Shown here one piece after another: positions 44,606 to 52,937 of a stretch of DNA of 64,000 nucleotides (within the stretch, counting starts at the first letter, position 1; every line of letters starts with the position of its first letter). The notes beneath the pieces are model-generated. The model was not told the DNA's origin. It saw nothing but the letters and a program-made list of their open reading frames with translations, and ran no database searches. Both the position numbers and the translations under genes were made by a program. Location of the stretch: assembly GCA_963808815.1 (NCBI GenBank), contig CAWEGI010000017.1, forward strand, positions 186,001 to 250,000, given 5' to 3'. This DNA comes from DATBLE01 sp963808815 (GTDB lineage: Bacteria; Actinomycetota; Thermoleophilia; Gaiellales; Gaiellaceae).

Positions 44606-45800
44606 GTGACTGACGCACCGGTACCGACGGGGCGGCGCGCCTGGGCCCTCCCGGCCATCGTCGACCGGAAGAGCTCGGGCGGTCTGGTCGCCGCGGCGGT
44701 CCTGCTCTTCATCGCGCTGCTTGGTGCTGCCGGCGATCGCCGGCTCCGACTGGATCACGACGTTCACGAGCGTGGCCGTCTACTCGATCGCCGCGCTCGG
44801 CTTCGGCCTGCTCTACGGACGGGTCGGGATGATCTCCCTCGGTCAGGTCGCTCTGCTCTCGATCGGCTGCTGGATCGGCACGCGCCTCGCGTACGCGACC
44901 TCGATCCCGTTCCCTCTGCTGCTGATCGTCGACGGAGCGATCGTGATGGCGATCGGCGTGCTCGTCGGCCTGACGGCAATTCGCCTCTCCGGCCTCTACC
45001 TCGCGCTGATCACGCTGATGTTCGCCGCCGCCACGACCGTGGTGCTGTCGGTGATCGACTTCCCGAACGGCGGCGGCGGCTTCACCGGCCATACGTCGAG
45101 CCCGAACCTGTCGGGGCTCGCGAACGTCCGGCGGCCGAAGATGGCGGTGGGCGACACCGCCTATTACCGCTACGTCGTCGTCGTCGCCGCGATCCTCTTC
45201 GTCGTCGCCCTGCTCCACGTCGCGACCAAACCCGGTCGCGCGTGGGCATCGATCCGCGAGAGCGAGCCGGCCGCGATCGCCGCAGGCGTGAACATCACCT
45301 TCTACAAGCTCTGGGCCTTCGCGCTGGCCTCGTTCCTGACCGGTGTCGCCGGCTGCCTGCTCGCGGCGCTGAACGGCGTCTCGCGCGCGATCAACTTCCA
45401 GACGCAGGACTCGCTGACGCTGGCCGCGACCTCCCTGATCGGCGGCATCTTCAGCATCTGGGGGGCGCTCATCGCCGGGATCTTCAACCAGCTCCTGCCG
45501 TTCCTCTTCCAGGCGCAGTGGAACGTCAACCCGAACTTCCTCCTCGTCGTCTTCGGCGCCGGGCTGGTGCAGGTGCTGCTGAGCGCGCCCGGCGGCCTGA
45601 TCGATCAGTTCCCGAAGGACATGGCCAATCTGGCGCGGCTGATCGCCCGCAAGGTGCCCGTCACCCGCCAGGCGGCGCTCGGGATCGGGAGCATCCTCGC
45701 GCTGATCCTGGGAATCGTCCTGCTCGCCACGGCCCCGCCGCTCGTCGGCCTGCTCGTGGTCATGCTGTCTCCGGTGCTCGCCGCCTACTCCCAGAGCTGA
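44606..45800 (+). CDS. Branched-chain-type ABC importer permease LivM-like (one frameshift)
   Basis: From GTG 44606 the frame gives a short cytoplasmic head and a helix (LVAAAVLLFIALL), then breaks near 44721 because of an extra T. Deleting it joins this to VLPAIAGSDWITTFTSVAVYSIAALGFGLLYGRVGMISLGQ, the usual LivM start. GLTAIRLSGLYLALITLMFAAA follows, and RAWASIRESEPAAIAAGVNITFYKL is the ATPase-contact loop. A ~75-residue hydrophobic C-terminal extension is unusual. Repaired length is about 397 residues. Confidence 0.83.
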
Positions 45801-45803
45801 CGC

Positions 45804-46520
45804 GTGATCGAGATCGACAACCTCACAGTCCGTTTCGGAGGCGTCACCCCGATCGACGGCATGTCGGTCGTCTTCGAGAGCGGGACCTGCGGTCTGATCG
45901 GCCCCAACGGCGCCGGCAAGACGACCTTCTTCAACGTCATGAGCGGCTTCGTCAAGCCGGCCGCCGGGACGGTCACCGCCTTCGGCGAGAACCTGCTGAA
46001 GATGACCGACTACCGCCGGGCGCGCTGGGGCCTGCGGCGGACGTTCCAGACCGAGATGGCGATCGAGCAGCTCTCCGTCTTCGACAACGTGGCGATGATC
46101 CACGAGCACTCCTCGGCGAAGCGCGCCACCCGCCGGCAGGACGTGCTCGACGCGATCGAGTTCGTCGGGCTGACGGCGCCGCCCAAGGCGAAGGTCGGGA
46201 CGCTGAACGCCCGCAACCGTCGGCTGGTCGAGCTGGCCCGCGCAGTCGTCGGCAAGCCCCGGCTGGTGCTGCTGGACGAGCCCGCCGCCGGGCTTCCCGA
46301 GGAGGAGACCGGCCACATGACCGAGGTGATCCAGAAGATCCCCGCCGAGGTCGGCGCGTCGGTGATCCTCGTCGACCACGACATGAGCCTCGTCTCCGCC
46401 TGCTGCCAGACGACCGCGGTGATCGACTTCGGGAAGCTGATCGCGTCCGGCCCCACGCCCGAGGTGCTGCGGGACGAGCACGTGATGCGGGCGTACCTCG
46501 GAACGGAGACGGAGCTGTGA
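45804..46520 (+). CDS. Branched-chain-type ABC importer ATPase LivG-like
   Basis: 238 residues from GTG 45804. Walker A GPNGAGKTT (~33-41), GLRRTFQTEMAIEQLSVFDNVAMIHE (Q loop), LNARNRRLVELARAV in the signature place and LVLLDEPAAGLPEEE as Walker B. The signature reads NARNRR rather than LSxGxQ, a weaker match than in typical LivG. The His switch is in LVDHDMSLV. It pairs with the LivF-like ATPase that follows. Confidence 0.87.
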   Translation: MIEIDNLTVRFGGVTPIDGMSVVFESGTCGLIGPNGAGKTTFFNVMSGFVKPAAGTVTAFGENLLKMTDYRRARWGLRRTFQTEMAIEQLSVFDNVAMIHEHSSAKRATRRQDVLDAIEFVGLTAPPKAKVGTLNARNRRLVELARAVVGKPRLVLLDEPAAGLPEEETGHMTEVIQKIPAEVGASVILVDHDMSLVSACCQTTAVIDFGKLIASGPTPEVLRDEHVMRAYLGTETEL

Positions 46521-47284
46521 GCGGGACTGCGTCCACGTTGAAGATCGACGGACTGAAGGTCTCACGCGGCGGCAAGGAGATCCTGCACGGCATCTCGCTC
46601 GAGGTGCCCCAGGGCGAGGTGACGACGCTGCTCGGCCCGAACGGCGCCGGCAAGTCGACGATGGTGCTCTCGGTCGGCGGCGTCCTGCGCCCGACCGACG
46701 GCGAGGTCTCGGTCGACGGTACGCCGCTGACGAGTCTCCGGCCCGAGCGGATCCGCCAGGCCGGGGTCGCAATCGTCCCCGAGGGGCGCAGGCTTCTGCC
46801 CGACCTGACGGTCGAGGAGAACCTCCGCGTCGCCACCTACGCGCTCGGCCGCGAGGAGGCGAAGACGGGCATCGCGTACGCGACGGAGCTGTTCCCGCAT
46901 CTCGAGACGCGCTGGCACGCGGTCGCGCGGACACTCTCCGGCGGCGAGCAGCAGATGGTCGTGCTCGCCCAGGCACTCGTCTCACGGCCGAAGTTCGTGC
47001 TCGTCGACGAGCTGTCGCTCGGCCTGGCGCCGGTCGTCGTGCAGCGGCTCATCCCCGCGCTCCAGGAGGCCGCAGCGCAGGGCGTCGGCGTGCTGCTGAT
47101 CGAGCAGTTCGTGCACGTCGCGCTCGGGCTCGCCCAGAACGCCTATGTGCTCGAGGGCGGCCGGATCGTCTACGAGGGCACCGCGGCCGACCTGAAGGCC
47201 AACCCGGACAAGCTCCACTCCGCCTACCTCCTGCGGGAGCGCAGAGACGCCGCCGAGCTGCTCGAGGATGTCGACGTCGGCTGA
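46517..47284 (+). CDS. Branched-chain-type ABC importer ATPase LivF-like
   Basis: 255 residues from GTG 46517, overlapping LivG by 4 bases. Walker A GPNGAGKST (~39-47), signature LSGGEQQ (~137-143), Walker B FVLVDELSLGLAPVVVQ (~156-172, Glu after Asp as in LivF) and IVPEGRRLLPDLTVEENL, a LivF hallmark, near 88. Last member of the importer; a SnoaL-like gene starts 17 bases before its stop. Confidence 0.9.
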   Translation: MSGTASTLKIDGLKVSRGGKEILHGISLEVPQGEVTTLLGPNGAGKSTMVLSVGGVLRPTDGEVSVDGTPLTSLRPERIRQAGVAIVPEGRRLLPDLTVEENLRVATYALGREEAKTGIAYATELFPHLETRWHAVARTLSGGEQQMVVLAQALVSRPKFVLVDELSLGLAPVVVQRLIPALQEAAAQGVGVLLIEQFVHVALGLAQNAYVLEGGRIVYEGTAADLKANPDKLHSAYLLRERRDAAELLEDVDVG

Positions 47285-47870
47285 CGAGGCCCGGATCCGG
47301 AGCCTCGTCGAGAACTGGGTCGTCTGGCGCGACGCCGGCGACTGGGAGCGGTTCCGCACTGTCTGGCACGACGACGGCAGGATGATGGCGACCTGGTTCC
47401 AGGGGAGCTGCGACGACTTCATCCGGGTGAGCCGCGAGGGCTTCGAGCGCGGAGTGCGCATCCTCCACTTCCTCGGCGGCATCTCGGTCGACATAGCCGG
47501 GAACCGGGCCGTGTCGCAGGCGAAGATGACGATCACGCAGCGGGCAGAGGTGGAGCGCTCCGAATGCGACGTCGTCTGCACCGGACGGTTCGTCGACTTC
47601 CTCGAGCAGCGGGACGGTCGCTGGGGGATCGTCCTGCGGCAGCCGATCTACGAGTCGGACCGGATCATCCCGGTCGACCCGACCGCCCCGCCGCACCTGG
47701 ACCGGAAGCTGCTCGAGTCGTTCCCGGTCGGCTACCGGCACCTCGCCTACCTGCAGACGCGGAACGGATTCACGGTCAAGTCCGACATGCCGGGGCTGAC
47801 CGGGCCGGAGGTCGAGGCGCTCTACGCCAGCGTCGCGACGTGGCTCGCGGGCGAGCCGCTCGACCGTTAG
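47268..47870 (+). CDS. SnoaL/NTF2-like fold protein
   Basis: 200 residues from ATG 47268. The N-terminal ~130 residues follow the cone-shaped NTF2/SnoaL pattern: RIRSLVENWVVWRDAGDWERFRTVWHDDG, then a beta sheet with VVCTGRFVDFLEQRDGRWGIVLRQPIYESDRIIPVD. The tail (~60 residues) is unlike simple SnoaL proteins and may cap the pocket. Such proteins act as isomerases, dehydratases or ligand carriers. Its position, joined to the importer and ahead of a GMC dehydrogenase, suggests it handles an intermediate of the imported compound. Confidence 0.72.
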   Translation: MSTSADEARIRSLVENWVVWRDAGDWERFRTVWHDDGRMMATWFQGSCDDFIRVSREGFERGVRILHFLGGISVDIAGNRAVSQAKMTITQRAEVERSECDVVCTGRFVDFLEQRDGRWGIVLRQPIYESDRIIPVDPTAPPHLDRKLLESFPVGYRHLAYLQTRNGFTVKSDMPGLTGPEVEALYASVATWLAGEPLDR

Positions 47871-47880
47871 GGTCGTCGGA

Positions 47881-48255
47881 ATGGCGCTGAAGGCCCTCGA
47901 CGAGCAGCGGGCGGCGGCCGTCGAGGCGCTCTGCGAGCTGATCGTCCCCGGCTCGAAGGGGGTCGGCTCGGTCGTCTACATCGACGCCTTGCTGGCGAAC
48001 ATGCCCGCGCCCGTGCGCGACCATGCGCTCGAGGCGATCGACGCGCTGGCGCCGGCGTCGGGCAGCGCCGAGGCACTTGCCGAGCAGGAGCGCACGCCCG
48101 AGTTCGCGTTCGTCCGCGCGCTGGCGTGCGAGGCGTACTACAGCGACTTCGTCGCGCCGGGGAAGGTGGGGCCGGGCGCCTGGGAGGAGATCGACTTCGC
48201 CCCGCCGGCCGCTCAGCGGCTCCGCAAGGACTGGTCGTGGCTGGGGGTCTCGTGA
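47881..48255 (+). CDS. Gluconate 2-dehydrogenase subunit-3-like small subunit
   Basis: 124 residues. A helical protein with LDEQRAAAVEALCELIVPG at the start and FVRALACEAYYSDF, GPGAWEEIDFAPPA later, the pattern of the small (gamma) subunit of membrane-bound gluconate/aldose dehydrogenases. There is no twin-arginine signal. It directly precedes, and overlaps by 4 bases, the GMC-type large subunit, as expected for a two-subunit dehydrogenase. No cytochrome c subunit is found here. Confidence 0.75.
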   Translation: MALKALDEQRAAAVEALCELIVPGSKGVGSVVYIDALLANMPAPVRDHALEAIDALAPASGSAEALAEQERTPEFAFVRALACEAYYSDFVAPGKVGPGAWEEIDFAPPAAQRLRKDWSWLGVS

Positions 48256-49646
48256 AGGACCGGTTCGACGTGGTCGTCGTCGGGTCCGGCGCAGGCGGCG
48301 GCGTGGTCGCGGGCGAGCTCGCGCAGCGCGGCAAGGACGTGCTCCTGCTGGAGGCGGGTCCGCACCTGACCGCGATCGACTTCGACCGCTGGGAGGCGAA
48401 GGCGAACCACACGTTCTGGTGGCCGATCCGCTTCGGTCACCTGCCCGGGGGCGACGTGGTCACGTTCCTCGCCGGACGCTGCGTGGGCGGGACGACGACG
48501 ATCAACACGAAGGTCGCGCTGCGGGCTCACGAGAAGGACGTCGCCAAGTGGCACGGAGAGAGCGGGCTGACCGCGGACGGCTCGCGGCCGATCGCGGTCT
48601 CCGATCTCGACCCGTACTACGCGCGCGTCGAAGAACGCCTCGGAATCCGCGAGCGCAGCGACTGGCAGCCGTGTGTGCACACGATCGAGCGCGGGATGAA
48701 GGCACTGGGCCACCAGCTCGAGCCCGTGATGTCCTACACCGACGCCAACTGCATGCACTGTGGCTCGTGCCTCCAGGGCTGTCCGACGAACGCGGGCAAG
48801 AACACCGGGAACACGTGGATTGCCGACACCTGGGCGCGCGGGCTGCTCGAGCTGCGGGCCGACTCACCGGTCGAACGCGTCGTGATCGAGGGCGGGCGTG
48901 CGACCGGTGTCGAGGTCGACGGCGGGACGATCCGCGCCAACACGATCGTCGTCGCCGGCGGCGCACTGAACACGCCGCAGATCCTCAGGCGCTCGGGCCT
49001 CGACTCGCCGACGATCGGCAAGTACCTGGGCCTTCATCCGGTCCGCGTCGTCTACGGGCTGTTCGACGAGGCGCAGGATGCGCACATCACGTATCCGATC
49101 TCGTCGCATTGCATGGCGTACCAGCACGACGAGGACGGCGGCTTCGTGCTCGAGGCGTCGACGATCCAGGACCCGATCGCGTTCGCGACGACGCTCCGCG
49201 ACGACGACGGGCCGTTCTGGGGCCCGCGCCTCGCCGAGGCGGCGAAGAAGTACCGGTTCTGGAACGGCGTGCTCGCGATGGTGAACGACGAGAACACGGC
49301 GTCTGTCGTGGTCGACGAGAACGGCACGGAGCGCTTCGACCTCGCCTTCAACGAGCGCGAGCTCGGCCGGATCGACGCTTCCCTCGAGTTCACCAAGGAG
49401 GTCCTGCGTGCAGCCGGCGCGACGCAGCTCGCCTGGACCGGGATCGCCTCGACGCACGTCCAGGGCTCGTGCCGGATGGGCGACGACCCGGAGCGCTCGG
49501 CGACCGACCGCAACGGGCAGGTGCACGGCGTCGAAGGTCTGTACGTCGGGGACAGCTCGCTCATCCCGCGTACGCTCTCCGTCAACCCGTCCCTGACGAT
49601 CATGGCGCTGGCCATGCGCCTCGCGGACCATCTGGCGGAGCAGTGA
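48252..49646 (+). CDS. GMC-family dehydrogenase large subunit with Cys motif
   Basis: 464 residues from GTG 48252. FAD-binding VVVVGSGAGGGVVAGELAQRG at ~7-27, GRCVGGTTTINTKV near 80 and the C-terminal GSCRMGDDP and SLIPRTLSVNPSLTIMALAMRLADHL (position ~430-455) with the catalytic region are GMC hallmarks. CMHCGSCLQGCP near residue 172 is a Cys-rich motif typical of dehydrogenases in this subgroup, which may hold an iron-sulfur cluster or disulfide. With the small subunit it probably oxidises an alcohol or sugar and passes electrons to an unknown acceptor. Confidence 0.87.
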   Translation: MKDRFDVVVVGSGAGGGVVAGELAQRGKDVLLLEAGPHLTAIDFDRWEAKANHTFWWPIRFGHLPGGDVVTFLAGRCVGGTTTINTKVALRAHEKDVAKWHGESGLTADGSRPIAVSDLDPYYARVEERLGIRERSDWQPCVHTIERGMKALGHQLEPVMSYTDANCMHCGSCLQGCPTNAGKNTGNTWIADTWARGLLELRADSPVERVVIEGGRATGVEVDGGTIRANTIVVAGGALNTPQILRRSGLDSPTIGKYLGLHPVRVVYGLFDEAQDAHITYPISSHCMAYQHDEDGGFVLEASTIQDPIAFATTLRDDDGPFWGPRLAEAAKKYRFWNGVLAMVNDENTASVVVDENGTERFDLAFNERELGRIDASLEFTKEVLRAAGATQLAWTGIASTHVQGSCRMGDDPERSATDRNGQVHGVEGLYVGDSSLIPRTLSVNPSLTIMALAMRLADHLAEQ

Positions 49647-50653
49647 GAGCCGCGCTCCTCAGCGAGTATCACCGGCCGCTCGAGCTGATCGAGAAGCCCG
49701 AGCCGGAGCCGGTAGCCGCGCGCGACGTCGTGGTCAGGGTCGGCGGTGCCGGCGTCTGTGCCACCGACCTCCACGCCCAGGACGGGCTGATGGAGCCGGC
49801 CGGCCTGAAGCCTCCGATCGTGCTCGGACACGAGAACGCCGGCTGGGTGCACGGTGTCGGCTCCGACGTGACGACCGCCGAGCCGGGTGACGCCGTGCTC
49901 GTCTACCCGCCGTACAGCTGCGGGCTCTGCGTCAACTGCCGCCGCGGCCTGGACATGCATTGCGACCGTCACCAGTTCTACGGCCTGACACGGGACGGCG
50001 GCTTCGCCGACTACGTTCTCGTCGACGAGCGCTCGCTCGTACCGCTGCCGGAAGGGGTCGAGCCGGCCGCGGTCGCGCCGCACGCCGACGCCGGGCTGAC
50101 CGCGATCCACGCGGTCAAGCGGCTCCTTCCCCGCCTGACGCCGGGAACGACCTCGGCGGTGATCGGCGTCGGCGGCGTCGGCCACATCGCACTGCAGCTC
50201 CTGAAGGCGCTCGGCGGCGGCTCGGTGATCGCGATCGACAACGACGAGCGCCGGCGGAAGCTCGCGGGCGAGCTCGGCGCCGACCAGGTGCTCACCGACA
50301 CCACCGACCTCCGCGAAGCGACGAACGGCGCGGGCGCCGACGTGATCATGGACTTCGTCGCCACCGACGCCACCCACGCCGCGAGCCTGGACGCGCTCGC
50401 GCGGCGCGGCCTCTACTCGACCGTCGGCTACGGGGGCACGATCACCGTCCCGTCGGTGGCGATGGTGGTCGGCGAGTCCGCGATCGCCGGCAACCTGGTC
50501 GGGAACTGGATCGACCTCTGGGAGCTCCTCCAGCTGCACGCTCGCGGGGACGTCGTGCTGCGCACCGAAACGCACCCGCTCGAGGCCGTGAACGACGTGC
50601 TGGACAAGCTGCGCGAGGGCGACGTCACCGGCCGCGCCGTGTTGATTCCCTAG
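49643..50653 (+). CDS. Zinc-dependent alcohol dehydrogenase (MDR family)
   Basis: 336 residues from GTG 49643. Catalytic zinc ligands in VCATDLH and GHENAG; structural zinc Cys set in SCGLCVNCRRGLDMHC near residues 93-108. GVGGVGHIALQLLKAL near 175 is the NAD-binding turn, with IDNDERR after it suggesting NAD rather than NADP preference. It overlaps the GMC gene by 4 bases, so both steps may act on the same alcohol. Confidence 0.9.
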   Translation: MRAALLSEYHRPLELIEKPEPEPVAARDVVVRVGGAGVCATDLHAQDGLMEPAGLKPPIVLGHENAGWVHGVGSDVTTAEPGDAVLVYPPYSCGLCVNCRRGLDMHCDRHQFYGLTRDGGFADYVLVDERSLVPLPEGVEPAAVAPHADAGLTAIHAVKRLLPRLTPGTTSAVIGVGGVGHIALQLLKALGGGSVIAIDNDERRRKLAGELGADQVLTDTTDLREATNGAGADVIMDFVATDATHAASLDALARRGLYSTVGYGGTITVPSVAMVVGESAIAGNLVGNWIDLWELLQLHARGDVVLRTETHPLEAVNDVLDKLREGDVTGRAVLIP

Positions 50654-50668
50654 CTACTCTCGCCCCGG

Positions 50669-51562
50669 ATGAGCGCCACCGACCGGACCGCGCCGACGAT
50701 CGCGTTCGTCGTCCCGTACGTCGGCAGCTGGCCGCTCTGGTTCCCGGCCTACCTGCAGTCCTGCAGGTACAACCCGTCGATCCGGTGGATCTTCTACACC
50801 GACTGCGAGATCCCGACCACTGTCCCCGCCAACGTCCAGTTCGTGAACGGCTCACTCCGAGACTTCGAGCGACTGTTCGAGCGCAAGACCGGCATGGGCG
50901 TCTCGCTGGAGCTGCCCTACAAGGTGTGCGACTACAAGCCGGCCTTCGGACTGATCTTCGAGGACTACCTCCACGGCGTCGACTTCTGGGGCCACTGCGA
51001 CGTCGACGTCGTGTGGGGGAACATCCGGAAGTTTCTCGCCACCGACGAGATCCTGAGCAGGTACGACGTCGTCTCCCCGCGTCGGCGGAGAATCGCCGGC
51101 GCCTGCACCCTGTACCGCAACACCGACGCGGTCAACCGGCTGTTCCTCGCCGACCGCAGGTTCGAGCTCGTCGTCCGCGAGCGGGAGAACCGCCGGTACG
51201 ACGAGAAAGGCTGGTCGCGCTTCGTCCGTAAGCAGTCGGACAACGGCTCGCTGAGGGTCTCCTGGTCGAAATGGATGCAGCCGCGCGGCGTGCGCGACTC
51301 GGTCGACGAGTGGTACTGGGAGAGAGGCGCCGTGTTCGACTGCACGGACAAGTCGTGGTGGGGCCGGCCCGCGCACAACCTGTTCGAGTATCCGGACGAG
51401 GTGCCGGGCGAGGTGCTGTATGTGGATCTCAGGCGGTGGAAAAGGGCGAGTCCGCTCCCGTGCGACTTCGGCTACGAGGACGACCCGCGCCGCTTCTACC
51501 TCTCGCACACGCACATCTCGACCGAGCGGACCGTCGAGCGCCCGGTTGCAGCCGCGTCCTAG
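50669..51562 (+). CDS. DUF6625-type glycosyltransferase-fold protein
   Basis: 297 residues. IAFVVPYVGSWPLWFPAYLQSC near the start, YKVCDYKPAFGLIFEDYLHGVDFWGHCDVDVVWGNIR in the middle (positions ~85-120, with a DVD like a DxD metal motif) and FWLSHTH-like end are the features of the DUF6625 group, related to GT-A glycosyltransferases. No signal peptide. It shares CTAG with the stop of the convergent SDR gene. It may glycosylate a cell-surface polymer, but its presence among catabolic genes is unexplained. Confidence 0.7.
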   Translation: MSATDRTAPTIAFVVPYVGSWPLWFPAYLQSCRYNPSIRWIFYTDCEIPTTVPANVQFVNGSLRDFERLFERKTGMGVSLELPYKVCDYKPAFGLIFEDYLHGVDFWGHCDVDVVWGNIRKFLATDEILSRYDVVSPRRRRIAGACTLYRNTDAVNRLFLADRRFELVVRERENRRYDEKGWSRFVRKQSDNGSLRVSWSKWMQPRGVRDSVDEWYWERGAVFDCTDKSWWGRPAHNLFEYPDEVPGEVLYVDLRRWKRASPLPCDFGYEDDPRRFYLSHTHISTERTVERPVAAAS

Positions 51563-52399
51563 GCCTGGACGAGCGACCCGCCGTCCACCACGAACGCGGC
51601 GCCGGTCATGAAGCTCGACGCCGGTGAGGCGAGCAGCACGACGAGACCCTTCAGCTCGTCCGGATGCGCCATCCGCCCGAGCGGGATCAGCGTCTTCCAC
51701 ATCTCCTTCATCTCCTCGCTCGGGTGCTCGGTGACGCCGCCGCCGATCAGCGTCCCGTAGAACGGGCCGGGGCAGATCGCGTTGACGAGCACGCCGTGTG
51801 GCGCCAGCTCGAGGGCCGCCTGGCGGACGACGTGGATCACGGCCGCCTTGCTGGCCGCATAGCCGTAGCAGACGAGCGGCTCGACCCTGAGGCCCGCGTT
51901 CGACGCCGTGACGACGATCCGTCCGGAGCCCTGCTTCGTCATGGCGCGCGCCGCGCTCCGCATGGTGTGGACGACGCCGTTCAGGTTCACGTCCAGCACC
52001 GTGTCCCAGTCGGAGCGCTCGAGCGTGGCGAGCGTCTGCCCACCGTCCACGCGGAAGCCGGGGACCGACGCAAGGCCGGCGTTGGCGAACACGACGTCCA
52101 CCCCGCTCTGCTCCTCGACCACGCCGTCGACCAGCGCGTCGACCGCGACCTCGTCGCGCACGTCCGTGACCACCCCGCGCACGTCGCACCCCCGCTCGGC
52201 GAGGCGCGCGGTGGCCGCCTCGAGCCGCTCTTCGTGGATGTCGGCAAGCGTGACGCGGGCGCCGCATTCGGCGAGCACCTCGGCCATCGCGAACCCGAGG
52301 CCCGCGGCCGCGCCGGTCACCACGACGCGCGCTCCCGCGGACGTCGAAGAGCTTCGAGAGGACGTCCTGGGGGCAACCGTCACCGCGTGATCGAATCAT
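51559..52399 (-). CDS. SDR-family dehydrogenase (one frameshift near the start)
   Basis: The normal SDR start LSKLFDVRG is in one frame from ATG 52399, and VVVTGAAAGLGFAMAEVLAECGARV in another; an extra T on the plus strand at 52333 separates them. Without the break the protein is ~280 residues. FANAGLASVP (NAG motif), IVVTASNAGLRV, YGYAASKAAV (catalytic Tyr-Lys) and the final VVDGGS are all in place. A GTG at 52383 gives a readable but badly started 274-residue protein. Substrate unknown. Confidence 0.78.
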
Positions 52400-52442
52400 G
52401 GCATCGACCGCGCCTCAAGAACGGCGACCGTAGGATTGACAC

Positions 52443-52937
52443 GTGCGGGAGCCGGTCTTCACGGGAACGCTGCAGGTCTCGGTCGTCGTGCCGGACCTCG
52501 ACGCCGCGATGCAGACGTACGTCGAGGACTACGGCATCGGCCCGTGGGACGTCTACGAGTTCAACCCCGGCAACGTGCAGGGGATGCACGAGGGCGGGCA
52601 GCCGGTCGAGAGATCGTGGCGGCTCGCTCTGGCGCAGGTCGGCGAGGTGCAGTGGGAGCTGGTCGAGCCGCAGGACGACGACAGCGTCTACGCGCGGTTC
52701 CTCGCCGAGCACGGGCCGGGCGTCCACCACGTAGGCGTCGCCGTGGCGGACTACGAGGGGACGCTCGCGGAGCTCGGCGGCCGCGGCCACGAGGTGCTGC
52801 TCGGCGGCACCTACAACGGGGTCACGTTCTCCTACCTCTCGACCGACCGCGACCTCGGCGTCGTCACCGAGATCTTCGACGGCGCTCCCGGCCGCGACCA
52901 GCAGCCGGACGCCGTCTATCCGCCGGCCGCCCGATGA
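52443..52937 (+). CDS. VOC-family protein (methylmalonyl-CoA-epimerase-like)
   Basis: 164 residues from GTG 52443. LQVSVVVPDLDAAMQTYVEDYGIGPWDVYEF (positions ~8-38) followed by HHVGVAVADYEGTLAELGGRG is the two-module arrangement of epimerase-like VOC proteins, with possible metal His in VHHVG. Overlaps the acetoacetyl-CoA synthetase start by ATGA, so the two enzymes probably work together on acyl or aromatic intermediates. Exact function unknown. Confidence 0.78.
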   Translation: MREPVFTGTLQVSVVVPDLDAAMQTYVEDYGIGPWDVYEFNPGNVQGMHEGGQPVERSWRLALAQVGEVQWELVEPQDDDSVYARFLAEHGPGVHHVGVAVADYEGTLAELGGRGHEVLLGGTYNGVTFSYLSTDRDLGVVTEIFDGAPGRDQQPDAVYPPAAR

